Positions 1-6,058 of a DNA stretch of 7,323 nucleotides are shown here, piece by piece. The notes below the pieces were generated by a model. The model was not told where the DNA came from, made no database searches, and worked only from the letters and a program-made list of their open reading frames with translations. The stretch covers positions 1 to 7,323 of the forward strand of contig CAAGJS010000323.1 of assembly GCA_900770275.1 (NCBI GenBank), written 5' to 3'. How positions within the stretch are numbered: position 1 is the first letter of the stretch; each line of letters starts with the position of its first letter. The stretch comes from Erysipelotrichaceae bacterium (lineage in GTDB: Bacteria > Bacillota_I > Bacilli_A > Erysipelotrichales > Erysipelotrichaceae). The translations under genes and the position numbers were made by a program.

Positions 1-725
1 ATATAGTCTTCAAAGGCATGGGCACCGGTCGGATTGAAATGGAGACCGTCCCATACATAATCATCCTTGATCGTGCCATCTTCATCAAGGCCATTATCCG
101 TATCAAGATAGAACATCGCATTGGTTTCAGCCAAAGAAATCAATCCCGAATTGAGATTCTGAAGATGTTCACTCAGCTGCGGCTCCGGAAGATCCGTAAT
201 CTTGTCCGGATGATAGGCAAGAATAATATAGACATTCACATCCGGATTATTCGTCCTGAGCATCGTCAGAATATCCTGATACTGCGCATTGAACGCATCG
301 AAGTTCGAATTGCGGATCTCATTGATTCCAAACAGCAGATAAATGTTATTCTTCGTCGTCGAAGAAAGAACATCCATCAGCGTCGAACCATCGTCATGCT
401 CATCCAGCGGCATCGTATCAATCAACAGAAGATTGAGACTCGTCACATAATCGATTTCCGCCTCCGGATGCGAACCATAGAGAGCCAGCGCCCCCATCCG
501 CGAATCGCCCGCAAACAGCGTGTCACTGTAATAGCTCTCATCCACAGCTTCCGTCGTATATGGCGCAGGTGCACTGTAGTCGTAATAATCCATTACCCGA
601 CAGGCATAGGATTCATCTTTCCCCGCTGCAGTGGCCTGCGCAGAATCCGTTGTTTTCGGCGAACCGCATCCCGCCAGCAGGGCAGCTGCCGCAATCAGTT
701 TTGCAATAGTCTTTCCCCGGCTCAC
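1..725 (-). CDS. SGNH/GDSL-family hydrolase lipoprotein (3' end beyond window)
   Basis: A GTG start at 725 opens a frame that runs off the left edge after 241 codons. Residues 1-20 form a lipoprotein signal: basic start (SRGK), Ala/Leu-rich core, and lipobox LLAGC with the lipidated Cys at 20. A Ser/Thr/Ala-rich linker follows. The SGNH blocks are visible: FAGDSRM with nucleophile Ser75, FGIN with Gly133 and Asn135 (oxyanion residues), and DGLHFNP with Asp226 and His229. All catalytic parts are therefore present and only the extreme C-terminus is missing. The expected product is a membrane-anchored extracellular esterase or deacylase; its substrate cannot be read from the sequence. The GTG overlaps the scpB stop as GTGA, and a GGAGA ribosome-binding site lies at 739-735, nine bases upstream inside scpB, so translation is probably coupled. 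The family call is firm, the substrate unknown. Confidence 0.87.
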   Translation of the reverse strand, partial: MSRGKTIAKLIAAAALLAGCGSPKTTDSAQATAAGKDESYACRVMDYYDYSAPAPYTTEAVDESYYSDTLFAGDSRMGALALYGSHPEAEIDYVTSLNLLLIDTMPLDEHDDGSTLMDVLSSTTKNNIYLLFGINEIRNSNFDAFNAQYQDILTMLRTNNPDVNVYIILAYHPDKITDLPEPQLSEHLQNLNSGLISLAETNAMFYLDTDNGLDEDGTIKDDYVWDGLHFNPTGAHAFEDY

Positions 726-1417
726 TTCAGAAAATCTCCATCATCATCGCTGTCATCGTTGTGGAATGCCGGCAGTTCCGGCAGCTCCTTCAGACTCATC
801 AGCTTGAAGGAATTCATGAATTCCTCCGTAACCTCATAAAGAATCGGCTTGCCTGGCGCATCCGAGCGGCCAGACTCCTTGATCAGACCACGCGCCATCA
901 GCTTTCTGAGCATTACATCCGCCCCAACGCCACGGATCTCCTCAATCTCAACCCGTGTCACCGGCTGCTTGTAGGCGATGATTGCCAGCGTCTCCAATGC
1001 GGCCTGCGAAAGGCTTGCCTGCTTACCCATCTGAAAGAGCTGTGAAGCATAAGGATGCACAAACTCCTTCGACATGAAACGATACAGGCCGCCATACTGC
1101 GTCAGCTCAAAGCCATGGCCATCATCACTGTAGTCGTTCTTCAGCTCTTCAGCAAGCTGCTCAACACGTTCCACACTGACGCCAAGTGTCTCAGCCGCCT
1201 GCTCAGCCGAAATGCCATCATCACCGACGATGAAGATCAGACCTTCCAGGATTGCCTTTGCACGACCTTCCGGTTCTGATGTCTGCTCTTCATTTTTTTC
1301 TTCAGCCTGATCCTTAGAACCAGCTGCCGGTGCAGCCGCTTCATCTTCCTTCGGCTGCTCCGGTTCCTGATCTTTCATCGATTCAATCTCTGTTTTTTCT
1401 TTCTCTAATTCACTCAT
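722..1417 (-). CDS. scpB: Segregation and condensation protein B (ScpB)
   Basis: ScpB is the winged-helix dimer that binds ScpA and, with SMC, forms the bacterial condensin used in chromosome segregation. The conserved part starts near residue 51 (RAKAILEGLIF). The first winged helix covers about 53-120, and the second about 134-205, with the family hallmarks LETLAIIAYKQPVTR (142-155), IRGVGAD (161-167) and GKPILYEVTEEF (189-200). The tail ELPELPAF is followed by an Asp-rich end (220-228). Unusually, some 50 acidic, Glu/Pro/Ala-rich residues precede the domain, making 231 residues against roughly 180-200 in typical homologues. The ATG overlaps the scpA stop (ATGA at 1417-1414) and no strong Shine-Dalgarno site lies at the normal distance, so translational coupling to scpA is likely. 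A later start at Met14 is possible but would still leave an acidic extension. Confidence 0.95.
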   Translation of the reverse strand: MSELEKEKTEIESMKDQEPEQPKEDEAAAPAAGSKDQAEEKNEEQTSEPEGRAKAILEGLIFIVGDDGISAEQAAETLGVSVERVEQLAEELKNDYSDDGHGFELTQYGGLYRFMSKEFVHPYASQLFQMGKQASLSQAALETLAIIAYKQPVTRVEIEEIRGVGADVMLRKLMARGLIKESGRSDAPGKPILYEVTEEFMNSFKLMSLKELPELPAFHNDDSDDDGDFLK

Positions 1418-2160
1418 GCTGGAAGTGTCCCCGTTCCTTTGGAAAACCAGATCACATCATCCTGATCAACTGTAAAAACCAGCGTATGAAGACGGGCCAG
1501 ATCCAGTACCGCAAGGAATGTTGCAATGAACATCGGAAGACTTTCCACGTCTTCCAGAAGATTCTCAAACCGGAACGTGTCCGGAAGCGACGTCAGACGT
1601 GAACGGATCTGCAGTTCCCGGTCTTCCATCGAAATCTCGCGCTGCGTATATTTGACACCAATCGGCTTCGCCAGCTGCATTCGCATGAGGCAGCGCTTCA
1701 TCGCCTTCATCAGTTCGTAAGGATCTCCCTCATAGGGCTGACTGCTGTCATCCTTCATCCATTCGTCCGCCTCTTTGGCCAGCGGCCGCGCCAGCATCTC
1801 CTGACGCTCCGAAAACATCTCGCCAAGCGTCTGGCTGACGGTTTTGTACTGCTGGTATTCAAGAAGTCTTCGGACCAGACGCTCCTTCGGATCTTCTTCG
1901 TCTTCTTCAAGTTCCGAATCATCCTTCGGAAGAAGTTTCCTCGATTTATATTCAATCAGCTCCGCCAGCTCCACCAGATATTCACTCGTCACTTCCAGGT
2001 GCATATCAGTCATTGAATTCAGATAGGCAATGTACTGATCCGTCAGCACATTCATATCCAGATCAAACAGATCCAGCTGCTTTTCCTTTATCAGATGCAG
2101 CATCAGATCGAGCGGACCCTCAAATTTGTCAATCGTAACCTTGAAGTCTTCCATAGCCAC
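1414..2160 (-). CDS. scpA: Segregation and condensation protein A (ScpA, kleisin)
   Basis: ScpA is the kleisin that bridges the SMC heads and recruits ScpB. The N-terminal signature FEGPLDLMLHLI is at residues 13-24, followed by DLFDLDMNVLTDQYIAYL, typical of the SMC-neck-binding helices. SEYLVELAELIEYKSRKLLP (59-78) is the conserved helix preceding an acidic linker (82-92) that contributes to the ScpB-binding region. The C-terminal winged helix ends with FLAVLDLARLHTLVF (215-229). Length 248 is normal for the family. Two starts are possible: GTG at 2160 or ATG at 2154, giving a protein two residues shorter. Neither has a usable upstream ribosome-binding site, and an extended -10 box lies only five bases before the GTG, so the message may be leaderless. 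scpA is the first gene of a unit with scpB and the SGNH lipoprotein gene. Confidence 0.95.
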   Translation of the reverse strand: MAMEDFKVTIDKFEGPLDLMLHLIKEKQLDLFDLDMNVLTDQYIAYLNSMTDMHLEVTSEYLVELAELIEYKSRKLLPKDDSELEEDEEDPKERLVRRLLEYQQYKTVSQTLGEMFSERQEMLARPLAKEADEWMKDDSSQPYEGDPYELMKAMKRCLMRMQLAKPIGVKYTQREISMEDRELQIRSRLTSLPDTFRFENLLEDVESLPMFIATFLAVLDLARLHTLVFTVDQDDVIWFSKGTGTLPA

Positions 2161-2165
2161 CGCAA

Positions 2166-2174
2166 ATTATACCA
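2166..2174 (-). promoter_or_regulatory. Extended -10 promoter element for scpA-scpB
   Basis: Read on the minus strand, TGGTATAAT is a perfect extended -10 (TGn plus TATAAT, hexamer at 2171-2166). I find no good -35 hexamer at the usual distance, which fits extended -10 promoters, as they tolerate a weak -35. The expected start of transcription, 6-8 bases downstream, falls at about 2160-2158, directly on the GTG start codon. It lies just after the leuS terminator, so scpAB would have its own promoter. The activity is an inference from sequence. Confidence 0.55.
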
Positions 2175-2197
2175 AAAACACCCTCTTATTCCTATCG

Positions 2198-2223
2198 AAA
2201 AGGAGCGGCGACGGCCGCTCCTT
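2198..2223 (-). terminator. Intrinsic terminator of leuS
   Basis: A perfect 10-base-pair stem, AAGGAGCGGC against GCCGCTCCTT, encloses a four-base loop (CGTC). It starts 28 bases after the leuS stop codon. On the minus strand the hairpin runs into four T residues (partly in the stem) and then CG, so the U tract is short although the GC-rich stem is strong. It separates leuS from the scpA promoter; some readthrough is plausible. Confidence 0.72.
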
Positions 2224-2251
2224 CTGGATCGGTATGGTTGAAGCTGATGAA

Positions 2252-4639
2252 TCAGTTGGCAATGATATTTACGATCTTATGCTTAACAACGATGACCTTG
2301 CGGATCGTCTTGCCCTCAAGCTGACGTTGAACGGATTCCACCTGCTTGGCAGCTTCCGTCAATTCCTCATCACTGGCATCAGCGGAAGCGGTAAAGGTTC
2401 CACGCATCTTGCCATTGACCTGAACAGCCATCGTCACTTCATTCATCTGCGTCTTCGACTCATCGTAAGTCGGCCAGGTCTCATAGGAGATGCCCGTCTT
2501 TCCGGTTACCATCTGCCACATCTCTTCGCAGATATGCGGCACAATCGGCGACAGAATCTTGATGAAGCCTTCCAGCATGTCCTTCGATACCCGTCCCAGC
2601 TTGTACACATCGTTGATGAATACCATCATCTGCGAAATTGCCGTATTGAAGGCCAGACTGTCATAATCTTCGGTCACCTTCTTGATCATAACGTTGTAGC
2701 TGTAATCAAGTTCCGGTGTAGCCTCATCGGTGTACATCCTTGCTTCCACGACACGATAGACACGATCCAGCCAGCGGCGCGCACCATCCATGCCCTTGCT
2801 TGACCACGGCTTGGAGGCGTTCAGCGGACCCATGAACATCTCATAGAGACGCAGCGCATCGGCCCCATGGCTCTTGACCAGATCATCCGGGTTGACAACA
2901 TTGCCAAGCGACTTGGACATCTTGACGCCGTTTTCACCCAGGATCATGCCCTGATGATACAGCTTCTGGAACGGCTCATCATTGAACACCACGCCGCAGT
3001 CACGCAGCACCTTGTACCAGAAACGGGAATACAGCAGATGCAGAACCGCATGTTCCGCGCCGCCGATATAGAGATCAACCGGCATCCAGTGTTTGATCAG
3101 CTCCGGATCCGCCAGTGCCTTATCGTTATGCGGATCCAGATACCGCAGATAATACCAGCAGGAGCCTGCCCATTGCGGCATGGTATTGGTTTCACGGACA
3201 CCGTGCTGACCATCGATCGTCACATTGAGCCAGTCCTTGGCATTGGCCAGCGGCGACTCACCGTCTTCACTCGGCTGATAGTTGTCAACCGCGGGCAGCT
3301 CCAGCGGAAGATCCGAATCCTGCAGCGCCCGCAGCGTACCATCATCCATACGGACAATAGGAATCGGCTCACCCCAGTAGCGCTGACGCGAGAACAGCCA
3401 GTCACGCAGCTTGTACTGCACCTTCGGCTCGCCGCAATGATGCTCGACCAGCCAGTCCAGCATCGCCTTTTTCGACTCCTCGACATTCAGACCATCGAGG
3501 AAGCCCGAATTAGCATGAATGCCTTCCCCGGCATACGCACCCTTGGAGATATCGACATCCTTCATGAACGGGATGATCTCGAGGCCGAACTTCGTCGCAA
3601 AGTCCCAGTCACGCTGATCGCCTGCCGGCACACCCATGACGGCACCGGTACCATAGTTGGCAAGTACGTAGTCAGAAATCCAGATCGGAACCAGACGTCC
3701 ATTGACCGGATTGATTGCATAGCTTCCCGTAAAGACACCGGTCTTCTCCTTGTTCAGATCGGTACGGGCAAGTTCACTCTTCTTGGCCGCTTCCGCCTGA
3801 TAGGCATGAACCTCATCCTTGTGCTCTGGTGTCGTAATCTGATCCACGAACGGATGTTCCGGCGAGAAGACGATGAACGAAATACCAAACGCCGTATCCG
3901 GACGCGTCGTATAAACCGTAAACTCGAGATTGGTATCCTTGATCTTCATCGTGATGTCGGCACCGGTCGATTTGCCGATCCAGTTGCGCTGCATCTCCTT
4001 GGTCGATTCCGGCCAGTCTACCTCATCAAGATCCTTCAGCAGTTCCTCGGCATAGGCCGTAATCTTCAGCACCCACTGACGCATGTTGCGGCGAACGACG
4101 GCGTGACCGTGTTCACTCTTGCCGTTGATGACTTCCTCATTGGCAAGGACGGCGCGCTCCTCGGGGCACCAGTTGACCGGCATCTCGGCAACATAAGCCA
4201 GACCCTTCTTGTACAGCTGCAGGAAGATCCACTGCGTCCACTTGTAATATTCCGGATCGCAGGTACGGATTTCACGGTCCCAGTCATAGCTGAAACCGAG
4301 CATTTTCAGCTGCGCACGGAAATGGTCAATGTTGGCATAGGTAAATTCACCCGGATGATGACCCGTCTTCAGCGCATACTGCTCCGCCGGAAGACCGAAG
4401 GCATCAAATCCCATCGGGTGCATGACATTGAATCCCTGCATCCGCTTCATGCGGGCCATGATATCGGTCGCCGTATAGCTTTCCGGATGACCTACATGCA
4501 GACCCTGTCCGGACGGATACGGGAACATGTCCATGACGTAATACTTTGGCTTCGAGAAATCCCAGCCATCCGTCTTGAAGGTCTTGTTGTCTTCCCAGTA
4601 CTTCTGCCACTTCGCTTCAATTTTCTGATGATCGTACAT
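2252..4639 (-). CDS. leuS: Leucyl-tRNA synthetase (class Ia)
   Basis: LeuRS charges tRNA-Leu with leucine using ATP in the cytoplasm and removes mischarged amino acids at a separate editing site. The class I HIGH motif reads HVGH (48-51) and the KMSKS loop is KMSKS (573-577). The CP1 editing domain (about 225-415) carries TTRPDT (244-249) and YGTGAVMGVPAGDQRD (329-344), whose two Asp residues (341 and 344) match the amino-group-binding Asp of the family. The anticodon-binding helical domain follows KMSKS, and the C-terminal domain has VQVNGKMRG (739-747). The zinc knuckle seen in E. coli is degenerate (only Cys158 remains), as in many Bacillota. Length 795 is normal for Bacillota LeuRS. The start is fixed by GGGGAG at 4652-4647, seven bases before ATG. 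A T-box leader controls the gene and a hairpin terminates it. Confidence 0.98.
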   Translation of the reverse strand: MYDHQKIEAKWQKYWEDNKTFKTDGWDFSKPKYYVMDMFPYPSGQGLHVGHPESYTATDIMARMKRMQGFNVMHPMGFDAFGLPAEQYALKTGHHPGEFTYANIDHFRAQLKMLGFSYDWDREIRTCDPEYYKWTQWIFLQLYKKGLAYVAEMPVNWCPEERAVLANEEVINGKSEHGHAVVRRNMRQWVLKITAYAEELLKDLDEVDWPESTKEMQRNWIGKSTGADITMKIKDTNLEFTVYTTRPDTAFGISFIVFSPEHPFVDQITTPEHKDEVHAYQAEAAKKSELARTDLNKEKTGVFTGSYAINPVNGRLVPIWISDYVLANYGTGAVMGVPAGDQRDWDFATKFGLEIIPFMKDVDISKGAYAGEGIHANSGFLDGLNVEESKKAMLDWLVEHHCGEPKVQYKLRDWLFSRQRYWGEPIPIVRMDDGTLRALQDSDLPLELPAVDNYQPSEDGESPLANAKDWLNVTIDGQHGVRETNTMPQWAGSCWYYLRYLDPHNDKALADPELIKHWMPVDLYIGGAEHAVLHLLYSRFWYKVLRDCGVVFNDEPFQKLYHQGMILGENGVKMSKSLGNVVNPDDLVKSHGADALRLYEMFMGPLNASKPWSSKGMDGARRWLDRVYRVVEARMYTDEATPELDYSYNVMIKKVTEDYDSLAFNTAISQMMVFINDVYKLGRVSKDMLEGFIKILSPIVPHICEEMWQMVTGKTGISYETWPTYDESKTQMNEVTMAVQVNGKMRGTFTASADASDEELTEAAKQVESVQRQLEGKTIRKVIVVKHKIVNIIAN

Positions 4640-4662
4640 AGTTCTTCTCCCCGGGCTTCACT

Positions 4663-4692
4663 AAAAAAGACGCCCTTTGATCTAAGGACGTC
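4663..4692 (-). terminator. T-box regulated terminator ahead of leuS
   Basis: GACGTCCTT (4692-4684) pairs with AAGGGCGTC (4677-4669), a nine-base-pair stem with one T-G pair, enclosing a six-base loop. Six T residues follow directly (4668-4663). It lies 23 bases upstream of the leuS start codon and shares its 5' arm with the antiterminator, so it should stop transcription when tRNA-Leu is charged. Confidence 0.9.
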
Positions 4693-4719
4693 GTAATAAT
4701 CAACGCGGTACCACCTTAG
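4682..4719 (-). promoter_or_regulatory. T-box antiterminator helix
   Basis: CTAAGG (4719-4714), at the start of the T-box sequence, is perfectly complementary to CCTTAG (4687-4682). The latter segment overlaps the 5' arm of the downstream terminator hairpin, so the two helices are mutually exclusive. This is the classical antiterminator arrangement: binding of the uncharged tRNA end to the T-box bulge favours this helix and prevents termination. Confidence 0.88.
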
Positions 4720-4896
4720 TTTGCATGGCGTCAAATCGCCATCCACCCTCTTGCTCGCATTTGTAACGCTGGCAAGCGCACAGTTCAGCGGCCGCTCCCG
4801 GAACGAGTTCATACTGCATGCCCGCATCGTTTCACCAGCCCGATGCTCTCTGAAGGACAATTCCTACTACTGCTTTCCGTTCATCACAGCACGCCC

Positions 4897-4925
4897 ATTC
4901 TAACAAAGCGGGCGGTGGAATTCAA
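4897..4925 (-). promoter_or_regulatory. Promoter of the leuS T-box transcript
   Basis: On the minus strand TTGAAT (4925-4920) and TAGAAT (4902-4897) are separated by exactly 17 bases, close to the sigma-70/sigma-A consensus with two and one mismatches. The predicted start, about 4890, places the T-box Stem I immediately downstream, which is the layout expected. The -35 box lies inside a short perfect palindrome (4930-4916). Good spacing and context make this likely, but it is not tested. Confidence 0.65.
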
Positions 4926-4939
4926 TTCCAATTCCAGAC

Positions 4940-5176
4940 TCACGCGGCCGTCTCGACGCTGGCAACGCGTATGCCGGATACGGAAGCGAGTTCCTTCTTC
5001 ATTTCCGCAATTTCAGGTTCTCCGGCATCAACCGCAACCGAAATGATATTGATGTTCTTCTTGCGGTACGGAATGCCCATGCGTCCGATGATCGCATCCC
5101 GATGCACATGGAGAATGCGGTTCACATCCTCTGCGGATTCCGGATTTTCGACAACGATACTGATGACTGCAATCAT
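4940..5176 (-). CDS. TM1266-like putative iron-only hydrogenase system regulator
   Basis: A 78-residue protein with an ACT-like alternating pattern: IAVISIVVEN (2-11), a helix with VNRILHVHRDAIIGRMGIPYR (18-38), then INIISVAVDA (42-51), a second helix and the strand GIRVASVE (68-75). From memory, the GRMGIPY segment and the ISIISV-type strand match the TM1266 family, small proteins annotated as putative regulators of the iron-only hydrogenase system and often found near hydEFG maturase genes. No hydrogenase or maturase gene is present here, so the partner must lie elsewhere if the annotation applies. The start is supported by GGGAG at 5190-5186, nine bases upstream and inside the end of the preceding gene, only five bases away. 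It is probably the last gene of the PEBP cluster. Actual regulatory activity of the family is poorly established. Confidence 0.82.
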   Translation of the reverse strand: MIAVISIVVENPESAEDVNRILHVHRDAIIGRMGIPYRKKNINIISVAVDAGEPEIAEMKKELASVSGIRVASVETAA

Positions 5177-5181
5177 GTTCT

Positions 5182-5613
5182 TTATCTCCCTGCCGTTTGT
5201 TCGGCATATGTGTGCAGACGATTCAGCTCCACTTCCAGATCTTCAAGCATCTGCTGAACCGTCATCTTCGCCTGACTGATACGGCTTTGTACCATCATGT
5301 CCGTAATTGGATTGTCCATGAACCAGTCAAAGACACCCAGCGCATCCAGAGTGCCTCCCACATGGTCCGGCACCAGCATCCCGTAGTTCTGCAGCACATC
5401 CGCAAAATGTGAAAGTGAGCGCTGCGCCCGATCCATCAATGCGTCCGCCTCATTCATGCGCTGACGCTTGACGGCGGTAACGATCATCTTTCCTCCGAAT
5501 ACATCAAGCCATCCCCAGTTCGCCGCACTGCAAAGTTTGTCATAGGCATTGCTGAGATCATCGTGCGCCTGTTCACCGGCTTCGATGGCTTCCCAGATCT
5601 GTACCTGTTCCAT
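5182..5613 (-). CDS. Helical protein of unknown function (143 aa)
   Basis: I cannot assign a function. The protein looks soluble and mostly helical, with no signal peptide or clear membrane span. A first helix (about 2-30) leads to the motif ANWGWLDVFGGK (31-42), followed by basic KRQRMNEADALMDRAQRSLSHFA (49-71). A linker rich in Gly and Pro (78-93) precedes FDWFMDNPITDMMVQSRISQAK (95-116) and a long amphipathic helix (110-138) that could form a coiled coil. The pattern WGWLD..GG, then K....EAD.L, then DWFxD....D..VQSRI.QA seems familiar from uncharacterised bacterial proteins, but I cannot name the family. The ATG overlaps the PEBP stop by one base (TGATG) and has GGGAG at 5625-5621, seven bases upstream. 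It is clearly a real gene, translated in the middle of the PEBP/TM1266-like cluster. Confidence 0.85.
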   Translation of the reverse strand: MEQVQIWEAIEAGEQAHDDLSNAYDKLCSAANWGWLDVFGGKMIVTAVKRQRMNEADALMDRAQRSLSHFADVLQNYGMLVPDHVGGTLDALGVFDWFMDNPITDMMVQSRISQAKMTVQQMLEDLEVELNRLHTYAEQTAGR

Positions 5614-6032
5614 CAGATCACTCCCTTTCTGCGCGTGAACGTACCTGTCAATGACCCTTCGTCCAGCGTCAATGGCCCAAGCACATGGCGGATTTCTTCG
5701 ATCCGGTTGCCCGGCGCATCAAAGCTGCCCGGAAGATCATAGATTTCCTTCTTCAGCGCAAACACGTAAATGATGTAACGATGCGTTCCCGAAGGAGGAT
5801 AGGGACCTACATAGCTGCCCGGATTGTCTCCATGCACGATCTCTGTCTCACTGCCGATGCCTGCCCAGTGTTCCCAGTCATGGCCATCCGGATCAAGCAT
5901 ATAGACCGCATAGCTGACGGCGCCGTTCACCGGCTCAATGCTCAGCTGCGGACTCTCATTCTTTCCGCAGGTCAGATGGGAAATGGAATCATCCCATACA
6001 CCATTCTTCAGATCATCGGATGTAATTTTCAT
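5613..6032 (-). CDS. PEBP family protein (YbhB/YbcL type)
   Basis: This belongs to the phosphatidylethanolamine-binding protein fold, called Raf-kinase-inhibitor-like in bacterial annotations. It opens with MKITSDDLKNGVW, then SPQLSIEPV (27-35), YAVYMLDPDG (41-50) with the Asp47-x-Asp49 pair, HW at 55-56, and GPYPPSGTHRYIIYVFAL (76-93), which together line the anion-binding pocket in the family. At 139 residues it is shorter than E. coli YbhB (158), mainly through trimmed loops around 57-75 and after 95. No signal peptide is seen, so it should be cytoplasmic. Its ligand is unknown, as for most bacterial members. The start has AGAGG at 6043-6039, six bases upstream. It is the first gene of a three-gene cluster and follows a perfect inverted repeat in the leader (6090-6059). 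Confidence 0.92.
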   Translation of the reverse strand: MKITSDDLKNGVWDDSISHLTCGKNESPQLSIEPVNGAVSYAVYMLDPDGHDWEHWAGIGSETEIVHGDNPGSYVGPYPPSGTHRYIIYVFALKKEIYDLPGSFDAPGNRIEEIRHVLGPLTLDEGSLTGTFTRRKGVI

Positions 6033-6058
6033 TGAACACCTCTACTCCAAGCTGATTC

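Larger units (their letters stand above)
4663..4890 (-). promoter_or_regulatory. T-box riboswitch, tRNA-Leu responsive (leuS leader)
   Basis: The untranslated leader of leuS shows all main T-box parts on the minus strand. Stem I closes by CGGAA (4879-4875) with TTCCG (4803-4799). AGTA (4871-4868) lies on the 5' side of the specifier loop, and GAACTC on the 3' side gives specifier CTC (4807-4805), a Leu codon. The distal part has the CAGAGAG element and an apical hairpin, GCATCG/CGATGC (4846-4841 and 4829-4824), whose loop contains GGTGAAA. A later hairpin, ATGGCG/CGCCAT (4742-4725), fits Stem III. The T-box itself, AAGGTGGTACCGCG, is at 4717-4704 and contains the bases that pair with the tRNA acceptor end. 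Uncharged tRNA-Leu should stabilise the antiterminator and switch leuS on. The 5' end is inferred from the promoter. Confidence 0.93.

Noticed and set aside
18..839. A 273-codon open frame on the plus strand.
   Set aside because: It is antisense to the SGNH lipoprotein gene and the scpB end; the product is Arg/Ile-rich and unlike any family, whereas the minus strand carries lipobox and SGNH motifs.
2200..2223. The leuS terminator hairpin acting on plus-strand transcripts as well.
   Set aside because: On the plus strand the stem is followed by CTGG rather than a T tract, and there is no plus-strand gene upstream that would need it.
4100..4180. Zinc-binding knuckle in LeuRS.
   Set aside because: Only one Cys (158) of the E. 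coli-type ligands remains; the segment INGKSEHGHAVVRR follows the zinc-less Bacillota form.
2867..4696. A 609-codon open frame on the plus strand opposite leuS.
   Set aside because: It lies entirely antisense to a fully convincing leuS and its T-box, its product is rich in Arg, His and Ile with no recognisable motif, and it extends through a structured leader. It is a by-product of leuS codon use.
4940..6032. PEBP/unknown/TM1266-like cluster as an antiphage or toxin-antitoxin system.
   Set aside because: No toxin, nuclease, NTPase or membrane effector motif is visible, and there are no mobile-element marks around it.
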